Assembly: GCA_017542695.1 (NCBI GenBank)
Contig: JAFXWT010000059.1
Span: forward strand, 1-22,042
DNA: 22,042 nucleotides
Direction: 5' to 3'
DNA from: Clostridia bacterium
GTDB taxonomy: Bacteria > Bacillota_A > Clostridia > Oscillospirales > CAG-272
Positions 15,183 to 22,042 of the stretch are shown here, piece by piece. The notes beneath the pieces were generated by a model. That model was given only the letters and a program-made list of their open reading frames with translations, was not told the origin of the DNA and made no database searches. A program made the position numbers and the translations under genes. Each line of letters starts with the position of its first letter. Positions within the stretch are counted from its first letter, which is position 1.

Positions 15183-16967
15183 ATGGCAGAGATGTTATCA
15201 AAATCGGACAAGAGAACAAATTATTGCGGCGAACTGCGCACATCTGACATCGGAAAGCGCGTTTGCGTCATGGGATGGGCGGCGCGCGTTCGCGACCTCG
15301 GCTCGCTCATATTTATCGACCTGCGCGACAGAACCGGCATCGTTCAGCTCGCGTTTGATGAAAAAACAGAAAAGGAAATTTTCGACAAGGCGTTCCGCAC
15401 GCGCACCGAATACGTGCTCGTGGCAAAAGGCGTCGTGCGTCAGCGCTCCTCGATAAACAAGCAGATACCGACGGGCGATATCGAGATATTCGTCGACGAA
15501 TACAAGATCATCAGCGCGGCGCAGACGACGCCGTTTGAGATAAACGACGGAATATCCGTCAAGGACGAGCTTGCTCTGAAATACCGCTACCTCGACCTGC
15601 GCCGTCCGTCGCTGACGAAAAACATCCTCATGCGCCACGAGATAGCAAAAGCCGCGCGCGAATATTACTATCAAAACGGATTTATCGAGATAGAAACGCC
15701 GATGATGATAAAATCCACGCCGGAGGGCGCACGCGACTATCTCGTTCCCTCGCGCATACACAAGGGCTCGTTTTACGCGCTCCCTCAATCGCCGCAAATA
15801 TATAAGCAGCTGACGATGGTCGCGGGATTTGACAGATACATTCAGCTGGCTCGCTGTTTCCGCGATGAAGACCTGCGCGCAGACCGTCAGCCCGAGTTCA
15901 CGCAGATCGACCTCGAAATGTCGTTTATCGATCAGGACGACATCATGGACATGAGCGAGGGCTTCATGATCTACGTATACAAAAAAGTCCTCGGGATCGA
16001 TCTTCCCCGCCCGTTCCCGCGTCTCAAATTTGCCGACGCGATGAACAGATACGGTTCAGATAAGCCCGACACTCGTTTCGGAATGGAGATATGCGATGTT
16101 TCCGAGCTTGTCAAAGACTGCGGATTCTCCGTATTCTCCGGCGCCGTTCAGAACGGCGGATCAGTGCGCGCGATCGTCGCCAAAGGCGGCGCGGAAACGC
16201 TGACGCGTAAAGAGATCGACAAACTGACCGAACACGCAAAGGGTATCGGCGCAAAGGGGCTTGCTTACATCCGCTACGTTGATGACGTTCCGACGTGTTC
16301 GTTTGCTAAATTCCTCGCAGACGGCGAGCTTGACGCGATAATGGCGAAGATCGGATGCGAAAAAGGTGACGTCGCGCTCTTTGTCGCGGACAAGACGAGC
16401 ACCGTTTTGTCGACGCTCGGCGCGCTTCGCCTCATCGTCGCAAAACAGATGAACATCATCCCCGACACGCTGAATTTCGTATGGATAACAGAATTCCCGT
16501 TCTTCGAGTGGAACGAGGAAACAGGTACGTGGGACGCAATGCACCACCCGTTCACGATGCCCCTCCCCGAATGTTTGCCTTATCTTGATACCGACAAGGG
16601 CGCGGTGCGCGCGACCGCGTTCGACCTCGTATTAAACGGCATCGAGCTTTCGTCGGGTTCGATAAGAATAACCGATCCCGAGCTGCAGAAAAAGATGTTC
16701 GACCTTCTCGGACTGACGGACGAAGAGATCGAGGCGAAATTCGGCTTCCTCGTCGACGCATACAACTACGGCGCTCCGCCGCACGGCGGCATGGCGATCG
16801 GGCTCGACAGACTGTCTATGCTGATGTGCGGCGCGGACAACCTGCGCGACGTGGTCGCGTTCCCGAAGGTACAGAACGCTTCGGAGATCATGTCCGGCGC
16901 GCCGACTCCGACTGATGAAAAGGCGCTCGCCGACCTCGGAATTAAGGTCGTTGAAACAGAAAAATAA
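15183..16967 (+). CDS. aspS: Aspartyl-tRNA synthetase
   Basis: A 594-aa class IIb synthetase that charges tRNA-Asp. The N-terminal OB-fold anticodon domain covers about residues 1-110 (RTNYCGELRTSDIGKRVCVMGWAARVR in outline). The catalytic core has motif 2 CFRDED (R227-D228-E229) followed by LRADRQPEFTQIDLEMSF, the bacterial-type GAD insertion in the middle, and motif 3 GLDR at 540-543. The C-terminal FPKVQNASEIMSGAP is typical of bacterial AspRS. The start is ATG 15183 with AAAGGA at 15171-15176; an upstream in-frame TTG at 15168 is less likely. hisS-aspS adjacency is common in Firmicutes. Discriminating and non-discriminating forms cannot be told apart here. Confidence 0.95.
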   Translation: MAEMLSKSDKRTNYCGELRTSDIGKRVCVMGWAARVRDLGSLIFIDLRDRTGIVQLAFDEKTEKEIFDKAFRTRTEYVLVAKGVVRQRSSINKQIPTGDIEIFVDEYKIISAAQTTPFEINDGISVKDELALKYRYLDLRRPSLTKNILMRHEIAKAAREYYYQNGFIEIETPMMIKSTPEGARDYLVPSRIHKGSFYALPQSPQIYKQLTMVAGFDRYIQLARCFRDEDLRADRQPEFTQIDLEMSFIDQDDIMDMSEGFMIYVYKKVLGIDLPRPFPRLKFADAMNRYGSDKPDTRFGMEICDVSELVKDCGFSVFSGAVQNGGSVRAIVAKGGAETLTRKEIDKLTEHAKGIGAKGLAYIRYVDDVPTCSFAKFLADGELDAIMAKIGCEKGDVALFVADKTSTVLSTLGALRLIVAKQMNIIPDTLNFVWITEFPFFEWNEETGTWDAMHHPFTMPLPECLPYLDTDKGAVRATAFDLVLNGIELSSGSIRITDPELQKKMFDLLGLTDEEIEAKFGFLVDAYNYGAPPHGGMAIGLDRLSMLMCGADNLRDVVAFPKVQNASEIMSGAPTPTDEKALADLGIKVVETEK

Positions 16968-16985
16968 CACAGGAGCAAAATATCA

Positions 16986-17810
16986 ATGGAAGAATTCTTC
17001 AAAAACCTCTGGGCAAAAATTGCCGAATTTGCAACGTCGGCAGGACTAAGACTTCTCGGAGCACTTGTGGTCCTTATCATCGGCGTTAAACTCATCAAAT
17101 TCATCGTAAAAAAGATCAAAAAATCGAAAGGTCTTGAAAAAATGCAGAAGACGGCGGCAATGCTCGTCGTCGACGCGATCAAAATTGCGCTGTACGCGCT
17201 GCTCATCGTCACCATCTGCACCATTTTGCAGATACCGATGGCGTCAGTCGTCGGTGTTATCACCTCTTGCGCACTGGCAGTCGGTCTTGCGCTGCAAGGC
17301 GCGCTCTCAAACCTTGCCGGCGGATTTATGATACTCGTTTTCAAGCCGTTTTTGGTTGACGATTATATCGACAACGGAACTCATTCGGGCACGGTCGTCG
17401 ACATCGGCATCTTCTACACGACGCTGAAAACGCCCGACAACAAAAAAGTCACCATTCCGAACGGCGCGCTTGCAAACGGAAGCATCACGAACTTCTCGGC
17501 CCACGACACGCGCCGCGTCGATTTCAGGTTCGGCGTCGCTTATTCGAGCGATATAGACAAGGTGAGATCGGTCATTCTCGAAACTGCAAAAGCGCATGAG
17601 TTCGTGCTTGAAGACCCCGAACCGGTCGTTTATCTTGCCGAACACGCGGACAGCGCGCTGATATTCTCACTGCGCGTGTGGGTAAAGAAAGAAAACTATT
17701 GGGCAACGTTTTTCGATCTGACGGAAACGGTCAAAAAAGCGTTTGATAAAAACGATATCCAGATACCGTTCCCGCAGCTCGACGTTCATTTCGACAAAAC
17801 GGAAAAATAA
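16986..17810 (+). CDS. mscS: Small-conductance mechanosensitive channel
   Basis: A 274-aa MscS-family channel that opens under membrane tension to release solutes during hypo-osmotic shock. The layout matches E. coli MscS in size: three membrane segments (about residues 19-41, 58-82 and 84-110), with the pore helix VGLALQGALSNLAGGFMILV, then the beta domain (KPFLVDDYIDNG, TIPNGALANGSITNFSA) and a mixed alpha/beta C-terminal vestibule. AGGAG lies 10 nt before ATG 16986. It follows aspS by 18 nt, and its stop codon shares a base with the next start (TAATG). It is therefore probably cotranscribed with the synthetases, an arrangement with no obvious functional link. Confidence 0.9.
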   Translation: MEEFFKNLWAKIAEFATSAGLRLLGALVVLIIGVKLIKFIVKKIKKSKGLEKMQKTAAMLVVDAIKIALYALLIVTICTILQIPMASVVGVITSCALAVGLALQGALSNLAGGFMILVFKPFLVDDYIDNGTHSGTVVDIGIFYTTLKTPDNKKVTIPNGALANGSITNFSAHDTRRVDFRFGVAYSSDIDKVRSVILETAKAHEFVLEDPEPVVYLAEHADSALIFSLRVWVKKENYWATFFDLTETVKKAFDKNDIQIPFPQLDVHFDKTEK

Positions 17811-18139
17811 TGGAACAAAAATTATTCACGAAAAACGACAGCGGATTCACTTGTCAGAACTGCGGTTTTGAGGTTCTTCCGCTCGGATATTCGTCGCGGA
17901 ATCATTGCCCGAAGTGCCTTTGTTCGCTCCACGTTGATGTAAATCCCGGCGATAGAGCAAGCGACTGCGGCGGAATAATGGATCCCATATCCGCCGAGCC
18001 GGATGCGAAAAAGGGATACATAATCATCCACAAATGCCGCAAATGCGGCGCCATGCGCCGCAATCGCGCGGCAAATGAAGCGAAGATCCAGCCGGATGAT
18101 ATTTCGTTCATCATCAGACTGACAGCTATGGGAAAATAA
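17810..18139 (+). CDS. RNHCP-domain zinc-binding protein
   Basis: A 109-aa soluble protein of the RNHCP family, named for the motif found here at residues 30-34. Cysteines come in pairs: C15-x2-C18, C33-x2-C36 and C76-x2-C79, with C53 and H41 as further candidate ligands. The block CLCSLHVDVNPGDRAS is also characteristic. The family has no established function; the pattern suggests zinc binding and possibly nucleic-acid or ribosome contact (inference). The start ATG shares its A with the mscS stop TAA, so translation is coupled. It is the last gene of the hisS operon, and the hairpin terminator begins at its stop codon. Confidence 0.85.
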   Translation: MEQKLFTKNDSGFTCQNCGFEVLPLGYSSRNHCPKCLCSLHVDVNPGDRASDCGGIMDPISAEPDAKKGYIIIHKCRKCGAMRRNRAANEAKIQPDDISFIIRLTAMGK

Positions 18140-18171
18140 AAAAAATCGGTGCTCAAAGCACCGATTTTTTT
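18140..18171. terminator. Bidirectional terminator between the RNHCP gene and the P-II-like gene
   Basis: An 8-bp core stem TCGGTGCT (18146-18153) and AGCACCGA (18157-18164) with a CAA loop, flanked by six A and six T that extend the stem. It abuts the stop of the + gene (18139) and lies 13 nt from the stop of the convergent minus-strand gene (18184). Confidence 0.9.
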
Positions 18172-18183
18172 ATTTTGCAAAAA

Positions 18184-18519
18184 TCATTCTTCCGTTTTCT
18201 TGACGTTATCGGAAAGTCCAACGACGCTCTCGACGGGGAGCGCGAACGCGATGCCCTGACCGGGCGTGTTCAGCCCGACTGATTTGTACAGAGCGTGCAA
18301 AACGTCATCCTTGATCTCAGATCTTACGATTATCATAACGATCTCTTTTTCGGGTTGAACAACGATGCCCCACATTTTTTCCGCCTCGCTGTTCGCCGTG
18401 CCACGCGCGTGGATGACAGTGCCGCCCGTCGCGCCGACTTCTCGCGCCGCGTCCATGACCGCTTCGGTAAATCCCGCGTTGACTATACAGAATATCACTT
18501 CATGACTGAATTTTTTCAT
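18184..18519 (-). CDS. P-II-like regulator, short paralogue
   Basis: A 111-aa protein with a P-II (GlnB/GlnK-like) ferredoxin fold pattern. It reads beta-strand HEVIFCIVNAGF, helix TEAVMDAAREVGATGG, strand TVIHARGT, a short loop region, strand EKEIVMIIVRSE, helix DDVLHALYKS, then GQGIAFALPVESVVGL. P-II proteins are trimeric sensors of ATP/ADP and metabolites that bind transporters and enzymes. The T-loop is short and lacks the uridylylated tyrosine context of GlnB. The start is ATG 18519 with GAGGTG; the longer upstream frame lies inside the neighbouring gene. It overlaps the other P-II-like gene by 4 nt (ATGA) and follows a DUF1538 transporter-like gene, which it probably controls (inference). 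Confidence 0.8.
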   Translation of the reverse strand: MKKFSHEVIFCIVNAGFTEAVMDAAREVGATGGTVIHARGTANSEAEKMWGIVVQPEKEIVMIIVRSEIKDDVLHALYKSVGLNTPGQGIAFALPVESVVGLSDNVKKTEE

Positions 18520-18956
18520 TTTTTCACCTCGTTTGCGTTGCTGAGAAACTGATATATCGCAACGCCTATAACGCTCGTCATCGGAACGGTAAACGCAATG
18601 CCGCTCCCGTTTTTTATAGTGTGAAATTTCTCGTCGAGATATTTCAGCGCCGCGTCGCACTTATCTTCGCGTATGACGCTCACTATCACCGATTTGTCCA
18701 TGTCGGACAATCCGAGATATTCGAGCGTTTCGGAACTCGCCGTTCCATGCGCCAACAGATACAGCTGCATATTGACTTCAAAAGATTGGAGCAGCGCCGC
18801 GTAAAGCTCGGCGCGCTGGCGGTTAACTATCGTAAACAGCAGTTTCAGCTTAGGCGGCATCGGCTCTTTCTGCGGTGCGCGCCGATTGCGCGGAGCTTTT
18901 TGATCGGAGGAGAGCTTTTTCGGCGCTCTCGGTTTTTCTTTTTTTATTTCGTCCAT
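18516..18956 (-). CDS. P-II-like regulator with basic N-terminal extension
   Basis: A 146-aa protein. The first ~47 residues are a Lys/Arg/Pro-rich, probably disordered tail (for example KKLSSDQKAPRNRRAPQKEP). A P-II-like core follows: strand LKLLFTIVNR, helix AELYAALLQSFEV, strand LYLLAHGTASSETLEYLGL, strand KSVIVSVI, helix CDAALKYLDEKF, then NGSGIAFTVPMTSVIG. The last block aligns well with GQGIAFALPVESVVG of the downstream paralogue, but the rest is quite diverged, so the two probably have different jobs. The start is ATG 18956; its RBS (GAGGTG) overlaps the DUF1538 stop at 18967-18969. The basic tail might bind membrane lipid, nucleic acid or the transporter (speculative). Confidence 0.7.
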   Translation of the reverse strand: MDEIKKEKPRAPKKLSSDQKAPRNRRAPQKEPMPPKLKLLFTIVNRQRAELYAALLQSFEVNMQLYLLAHGTASSETLEYLGLSDMDKSVIVSVIREDKCDAALKYLDEKFHTIKNGSGIAFTVPMTSVIGVAIYQFLSNANEVKK

Positions 18957-18966
18957 AATGAGCACC

Positions 18967-20502
18967 TCACATAAATTTGATGATCTGCTCGTCATCCGAG
19001 CCGAGAATACGCCTCATCGCAGTCTTTTCGCGCATCTTCTTTGTGACGATAGCACGGAAACCGAGCGTCTGTATCGTTATAAGCGGCGTCATCGCAACCA
19101 TGGCGACGATGCCGAAAGCGTCTGTCATTATTTTGCTTTCACCGTGGAAAACGGCGCAAACGCCGATGGCAAACGGAAGAATAAAGCTCGAAGTGAGCGG
19201 ACCGCTCGCTACTCCGCCCGAGTCAAACGCAATGGCAGTGTAAAGTCCCGGAACGAAGAACGAAAGTCCGAGCGAGATGAAATATCCGGGAATGAGATAA
19301 TACATTATATTGAAATCGAAAATGATGCGGAGCATCGACAGCCCTATTGAAATACCGACGCCGACGGATAGTGCGATCATCATCGACTTTTTGCTGACAG
19401 TACCGTCTGTGATTTCCTCGACCTGACGGTTCAGCACGTGCACGGCGGGCTCGGCAAGAACGACGAGCATTCCGATGACAAATCCGAAAATAACGAGCAA
19501 TATCGGGCTTTTTTCGGAAAGCTCCGCGCCGAGCTTATAGCCGATGGGCATGAATCCGATTTTAACCGCTGTGAGAAAAACAACGAGTCCGATGACGGTA
19601 TAAGCCGTACCTATCCCGATATGGTAAAGCTTCTTTTTCGGCAGCTTCAGGCACGTTATCTGTAAGATTATAAAGAACGCGAGCACAAGCGAAATGGCGA
19701 TGATCACTTCTTTTACCGTGCCGAGAAGTATCCGTCCGATTCCCGTTTCAAGCCCTGCCTCAACGGAATAATCGGGGAGTGAATATGTAACGGATCCGTT
19801 TGAGAAAATGCCGAGCGCCATAACGGCGATCACAGGTCCGATGGAACACATGGCGATAAGACCGAAGCTGTTTTCGCCGGCATTTCTGCCGCCGAGCGTC
19901 ATTGCAATGCCAACGCCGAACGCCATTATGAACGGCACCGTGATCGGCCCCGTCGTAACGCCGCCGGAGTCAAACGCCAGTGCGAGAAAATCAGTGTTTT
20001 CGTTCACAACGACGAGCGACACAAGCGCGAACAGCACGAGATAGAAGAACATCAAAATTTGCGAGAGCGGGCGGCGGCGAACTATTTTTACCACCGCAAG
20101 GAGCAGGAACAACCCGACACCGATCCCGACGGAAATTATGAGCACCGTGCTGTTTATAATATCCGACACCTGCGACGCCAAAACCGAAAGATCCGGCTCG
20201 GCGACAGTTATAAGCATTCCCATGAGGAAGCAGACGGCGAGTATCACGGGGAGCTTCGCCGTTTTGGATAGTCCCGCGCCGATCTGATCGCCCATCGGCG
20301 TCATCGCAAGGTCCGCGCCGAGATTGAAAAATGAAATTCCGATTATCAAGAATATCGCCGAAATGAGAAAAACTGCCATTTCCTTGCCCGAAAGGGTGAC
20401 AAGAGGCGTAAAAGAAAGCACGACGACAAGCGCCGCGACCGGCGCAACCGATATGAGCGCTTCAAGCAGTTTTCTTCCAAGCGATGCAAACAGCTTTTTC
20501 AA
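18967..20502 (-). CDS. DUF1538 membrane protein with internal duplication (putative transporter)
   Basis: A 511-aa polytopic protein with about 12-14 hydrophobic segments, made of two related halves. Repeated blocks are MPMGDQIGAGLS-type versus MPIGYKLGAELS, ITVAEPDLSVLASQV versus VLAEPAVHVLNRQV, and AFDSGGVTTGPITVPFI versus AFDSGGVASGPLTSSFI. This matches DUF1538 proteins, which carry two copies of the domain and whose substrate is unknown. The inverted or direct repeat design and conserved FDSGG loops suggest a transporter or channel (inference). The start is TTG at 20502, chosen because GAGGT (20509-20513) lies 6 nt upstream and no nearby ATG fits. It heads an operon with two P-II-like genes, the arrangement seen for P-II-regulated transporters such as AmtB-GlnK. 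Confidence 0.8.
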   Translation of the reverse strand: MKKLFASLGRKLLEALISVAPVAALVVVLSFTPLVTLSGKEMAVFLISAIFLIIGISFFNLGADLAMTPMGDQIGAGLSKTAKLPVILAVCFLMGMLITVAEPDLSVLASQVSDIINSTVLIISVGIGVGLFLLLAVVKIVRRRPLSQILMFFYLVLFALVSLVVVNENTDFLALAFDSGGVTTGPITVPFIMAFGVGIAMTLGGRNAGENSFGLIAMCSIGPVIAVMALGIFSNGSVTYSLPDYSVEAGLETGIGRILLGTVKEVIIAISLVLAFFIILQITCLKLPKKKLYHIGIGTAYTVIGLVVFLTAVKIGFMPIGYKLGAELSEKSPILLVIFGFVIGMLVVLAEPAVHVLNRQVEEITDGTVSKKSMMIALSVGVGISIGLSMLRIIFDFNIMYYLIPGYFISLGLSFFVPGLYTAIAFDSGGVASGPLTSSFILPFAIGVCAVFHGESKIMTDAFGIVAMVAMTPLITIQTLGFRAIVTKKMREKTAMRRILGSDDEQIIKFM

Positions 20503-20534
20503 TTACATACCTCAAATGTTTTATTCTTAAATAT

Positions 20535-20563
20535 ATTATACCTGTCAAAAAAGCCCGTGTCAA
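20535..20563 (-). promoter_or_regulatory. Consensus sigma-A promoter of the DUF1538/P-II operon
   Basis: On the minus strand TTGACA (20563-20558), 17 nt, TATAAT (20540-20535): both hexamers match consensus exactly. It starts directly after the T-run of the trpS terminator. High basal expression is expected unless repressed. Confidence 0.9.
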
Positions 20564-20564
20564 T

Positions 20565-20591
20565 AAAAAAGGAGAGATTTTCCGTCTCTCC
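20565..20591 (-). terminator. Terminator of trpS
   Basis: On the minus strand the stem GGAGAGA (20591-20585) pairs with TCTCTCC (20577-20571) around a 7-nt loop, followed by six T (20570-20565). It lies 8 nt after the trpS stop and 2 nt before the next promoter. Confidence 0.8.
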
Positions 20592-20598
20592 TCTGATA

Positions 20599-21684
20599 TT
20601 ATCCCTTATATTTTTCCGCCTGCGCTTTGATAAGCTCCGTATCGGAGAAATAGTCGATCTTCATTGCCGCTTTGACCTCTGAAAGCGTCTGCGCCGCCAC
20701 CTCGCGCGCTTTTTCGCTCCCCTTTTTGAGAATGTTATAAACTTCGGGGATGTCCGCCTCAAATTCATGTCGGCGCGCACGTATCGGTTCGAGCGTTTCC
20801 TGAATGACGCTGTTTAAGAATTTTTTGACTTTCATGTCGCCGAGACCGCCGCGCGTGTAGTGCGCTTTCAGTTCGTCGAGGTTCGCGTAATCGGACAGAT
20901 AGCGGGCAAAATGCTCGTCCGTTGCGAATGCGTCAAGATATGTGAACACCGTGTTGCCTTCGAGATGACCGGGGTCGCTCACCATGATGTGAGTCGGGTC
21001 GGTGTACATACTCATTATTTTTGTCTTGACGTCATCAGGCGTGTCGGAAAGGTAGATGCAGTTGCCGAGAGATTTCGACATTTTGGCTTTTCCGTCGGTA
21101 CCCGGCAGGCGTTTGCACGCCTCGCTCGTCGGAAGGAGCGCGTCCGGCTCAACGAGGACTTCGGCATACGAGGTGTTGAACTTGCGAACGATCTCTCTCG
21201 TCTGCTCGATCATAGGGAGCTGATCTTCGCCGACAGGCACGGTAGTCGCTTTGAACGCCGTTATATCCGCCGCCTGTGAGATCGGATATGTGAAAAATCC
21301 GACAGGGATGCTCGTTTCAAAGTTTCGCATCTGTATTTCCGATTTGACCGTCGGGTTTCTTTGCAGACGAGACACGGTGACAAGATCCATGTAGTAGAAC
21401 GTCAGCTCGCAAAGCTCCGATATCTGCGACTGAACGAGAAGCGTCGATTTCGACGGATCGAGTCCGCACGAAAGATAGTCGAGCGCGACCTCGATTATGT
21501 TCTGCCGCACTTTTTCGGGATTGTCGATATTGTCCGTCAGCGCCTGCGCGTCGGCGATCATTATAAATATCTTTTCAAATTCGCCCGAGTTCTGAAGCTC
21601 TACTCTGCGGCGAAGCGAGCCGACATAATGACCGACGTGGAGCCGTCCCGTCGGGCGATCGCCTGTCAAGATGATTTTTTTCAT
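20599..21684 (-). CDS. trpS: Tryptophanyl-tRNA synthetase
   Basis: A 361-aa class I synthetase that charges tRNA-Trp. Visible motifs are [17 protein letters not shown] with the HIGH equivalent H16-V-G-H19, and a perfect KMSKS at 201-205. The middle contains the typical [26 protein letters not shown] stretch in outline, which forms the Trp-binding pocket. The length is slightly above the ~330 aa of Bacillus TrpRS but normal for the clade that begins [12 protein letters not shown]. The start is ATG 21684 with AAGGA 11 nt upstream; an in-frame GTG at 21690 is closer to that site and possible. There is no T-box: the leader from the promoter is about 35 nt. It is monocistronic, with its own promoter and terminator. 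Confidence 0.93.
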   Translation of the reverse strand: MKKIILTGDRPTGRLHVGHYVGSLRRRVELQNSGEFEKIFIMIADAQALTDNIDNPEKVRQNIIEVALDYLSCGLDPSKSTLLVQSQISELCELTFYYMDLVTVSRLQRNPTVKSEIQMRNFETSIPVGFFTYPISQAADITAFKATTVPVGEDQLPMIEQTREIVRKFNTSYAEVLVEPDALLPTSEACKRLPGTDGKAKMSKSLGNCIYLSDTPDDVKTKIMSMYTDPTHIMVSDPGHLEGNTVFTYLDAFATDEHFARYLSDYANLDELKAHYTRGGLGDMKVKKFLNSVIQETLEPIRARRHEFEADIPEVYNILKKGSEKAREVAAQTLSEVKAAMKIDYFSDTELIKAQAEKYKG

Positions 21685-21724
21685 AAACACAAAATTCCTT
21701 TGCCTTGTTGTACTTTACGGAACA

Positions 21725-21753
21725 AGTATAGCACAACGGCGGATATTTGTCAA
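21725..21753 (-). promoter_or_regulatory. Sigma-A-type promoter of trpS
   Basis: On the minus strand TTGACA (21753-21748), 17 nt, TATACT (21730-21725). It is divergent from the promoter at 21784-21812. Confidence 0.85.
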
Positions 21754-21783
21754 TAACGCGCGCCGTTTGCGAAAAAATAATAC

Positions 21784-21812
21784 TTGAAAAAATATCCTCA
21801 ATGAAGTATAAT
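21784..21812 (+). promoter_or_regulatory. Sigma-A-type promoter of the terminal membrane-protein gene
   Basis: TTGAAA (21784-21789), 17 nt, TATAAT (21807-21812), followed by AAGGA (21831-21835) 7 nt before ATG 21843. Confidence 0.85.
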
Positions 21813-21842
21813 GATTATATCAAAATCAAAAAGGACAATAAA

Positions 21843-22042
21843 ATGAAAAAGAAAACTCTTTCCATTGCATATATCGCCCTGACAGCGATGTTTGGTCTTT
21901 TCGGAGCGGGATGGCTTTTGTCGCTTCTGCTTGAATACTACAACGCATCAACAAACGGCTTCGTCGCGTCGGGCGCGACGCTGACAGCGGTCAGCATAGT
22001 ATTGTTCGTGTTCATCGTCGCCGCATTTATCGTCAGGTGGAA
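21843..22042 (+). CDS. Membrane protein, N-terminal part (truncated by window end)
   Basis: Sixty-six codons are visible, starting MKKKTLSIAYIALTAMFGLF. Two hydrophobic segments (about residues 7-29 and 45-64) flank a short polar loop (EYYNASTNGFVASG), and an arginine follows the second. This suggests the start of a small polytopic membrane protein, the basic first residues being cytoplasmic. A good promoter and RBS precede it. No family can be recognised from this fragment; the gene continues beyond the window. Confidence 0.75.
   Translation, partial: MKKKTLSIAYIALTAMFGLFGAGWLLSLLLEYYNASTNGFVASGATLTAVSIVLFVFIVAAFIVRW

Noticed and set aside
18520..18660. A longer start for the short P-II-like protein
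   Set aside because: The extra residues are a basic, low-complexity shadow of the overlapping P-II-like gene. ATG 18519 has GAGGTG and an ATGA overlap.
1..22042. Mobile elements, CRISPR arrays, tRNA or rRNA genes
   Set aside because: No transposase, integrase, phage or Cas protein is among the real reading frames, no regular spaced repeats were seen, and no tRNA-like cloverleaf or rRNA sequence was recognised by eye.

Overview
This window looks like chromosomal DNA of a Bacillota bacterium, probably an uncultured gut-type member of class Clostridia. The evidence is indirect. Ribosome binding sites are GGAGG-type and promoters are sigma-A-like with 17-nt spacers. hisS and aspS are adjacent, ThrE is split into two proteins, and the intrinsic terminators have A/T-rich flanks. 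Base composition is near balanced, except for a visibly more AT-rich stretch at about 9.4-11.4 kb. There are no rRNA or tRNA genes, CRISPR arrays, insertion sequences or phage genes, and no gene-free stretch longer than 300 bases.

Layout: (1) 1-100, the C-terminal tail of a surface-type protein, then a strong hairpin terminator. (2) 174-3089 (+), an overlapping membrane operon: lgt, a CPBP intramembrane protease and an ArsB/NhaD-type permease. It ends at a terminator shared with the convergent operon. (3) 5242-3137 (-), the two halves of a threonine/serine exporter and a zinc-ribbon membrane protein. (4) 5411-6674 (+), an SPFH/band-7 protein and a small membrane zinc-ribbon protein. (5) 6780-9398 (+), a GH94-like glycoside phosphorylase with its own promoter. 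(6) 9461-11425 (+), a small polytopic membrane protein tightly coupled to a MutS-like ATPase that lacks the mismatch-recognition domain. (7) 13714-11558 (-), recG. (8) 13849-18139 (+), the operon hisS (broken by a one-base frameshift), aspS, mscS and an RNHCP-domain protein. (9) 20502-18184 (-), a duplicated DUF1538 membrane protein followed by two different P-II-like proteins. (10) 21684-20599 (-), trpS. (11) 21843 to the window end (+), the start of a membrane protein divergent from trpS.

Most of the window is housekeeping: lipoprotein maturation, translation, fork repair, osmotic protection and amino-acid export. Three gene groups have no clear textbook role and deserve attention: the membrane protein/MutS-like pair, the DUF1538/double P-II operon, and the SPFH/zinc-ribbon pair. 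The hisS frameshift needs checking first, because it is either a sequence error or a genuinely split essential enzyme.
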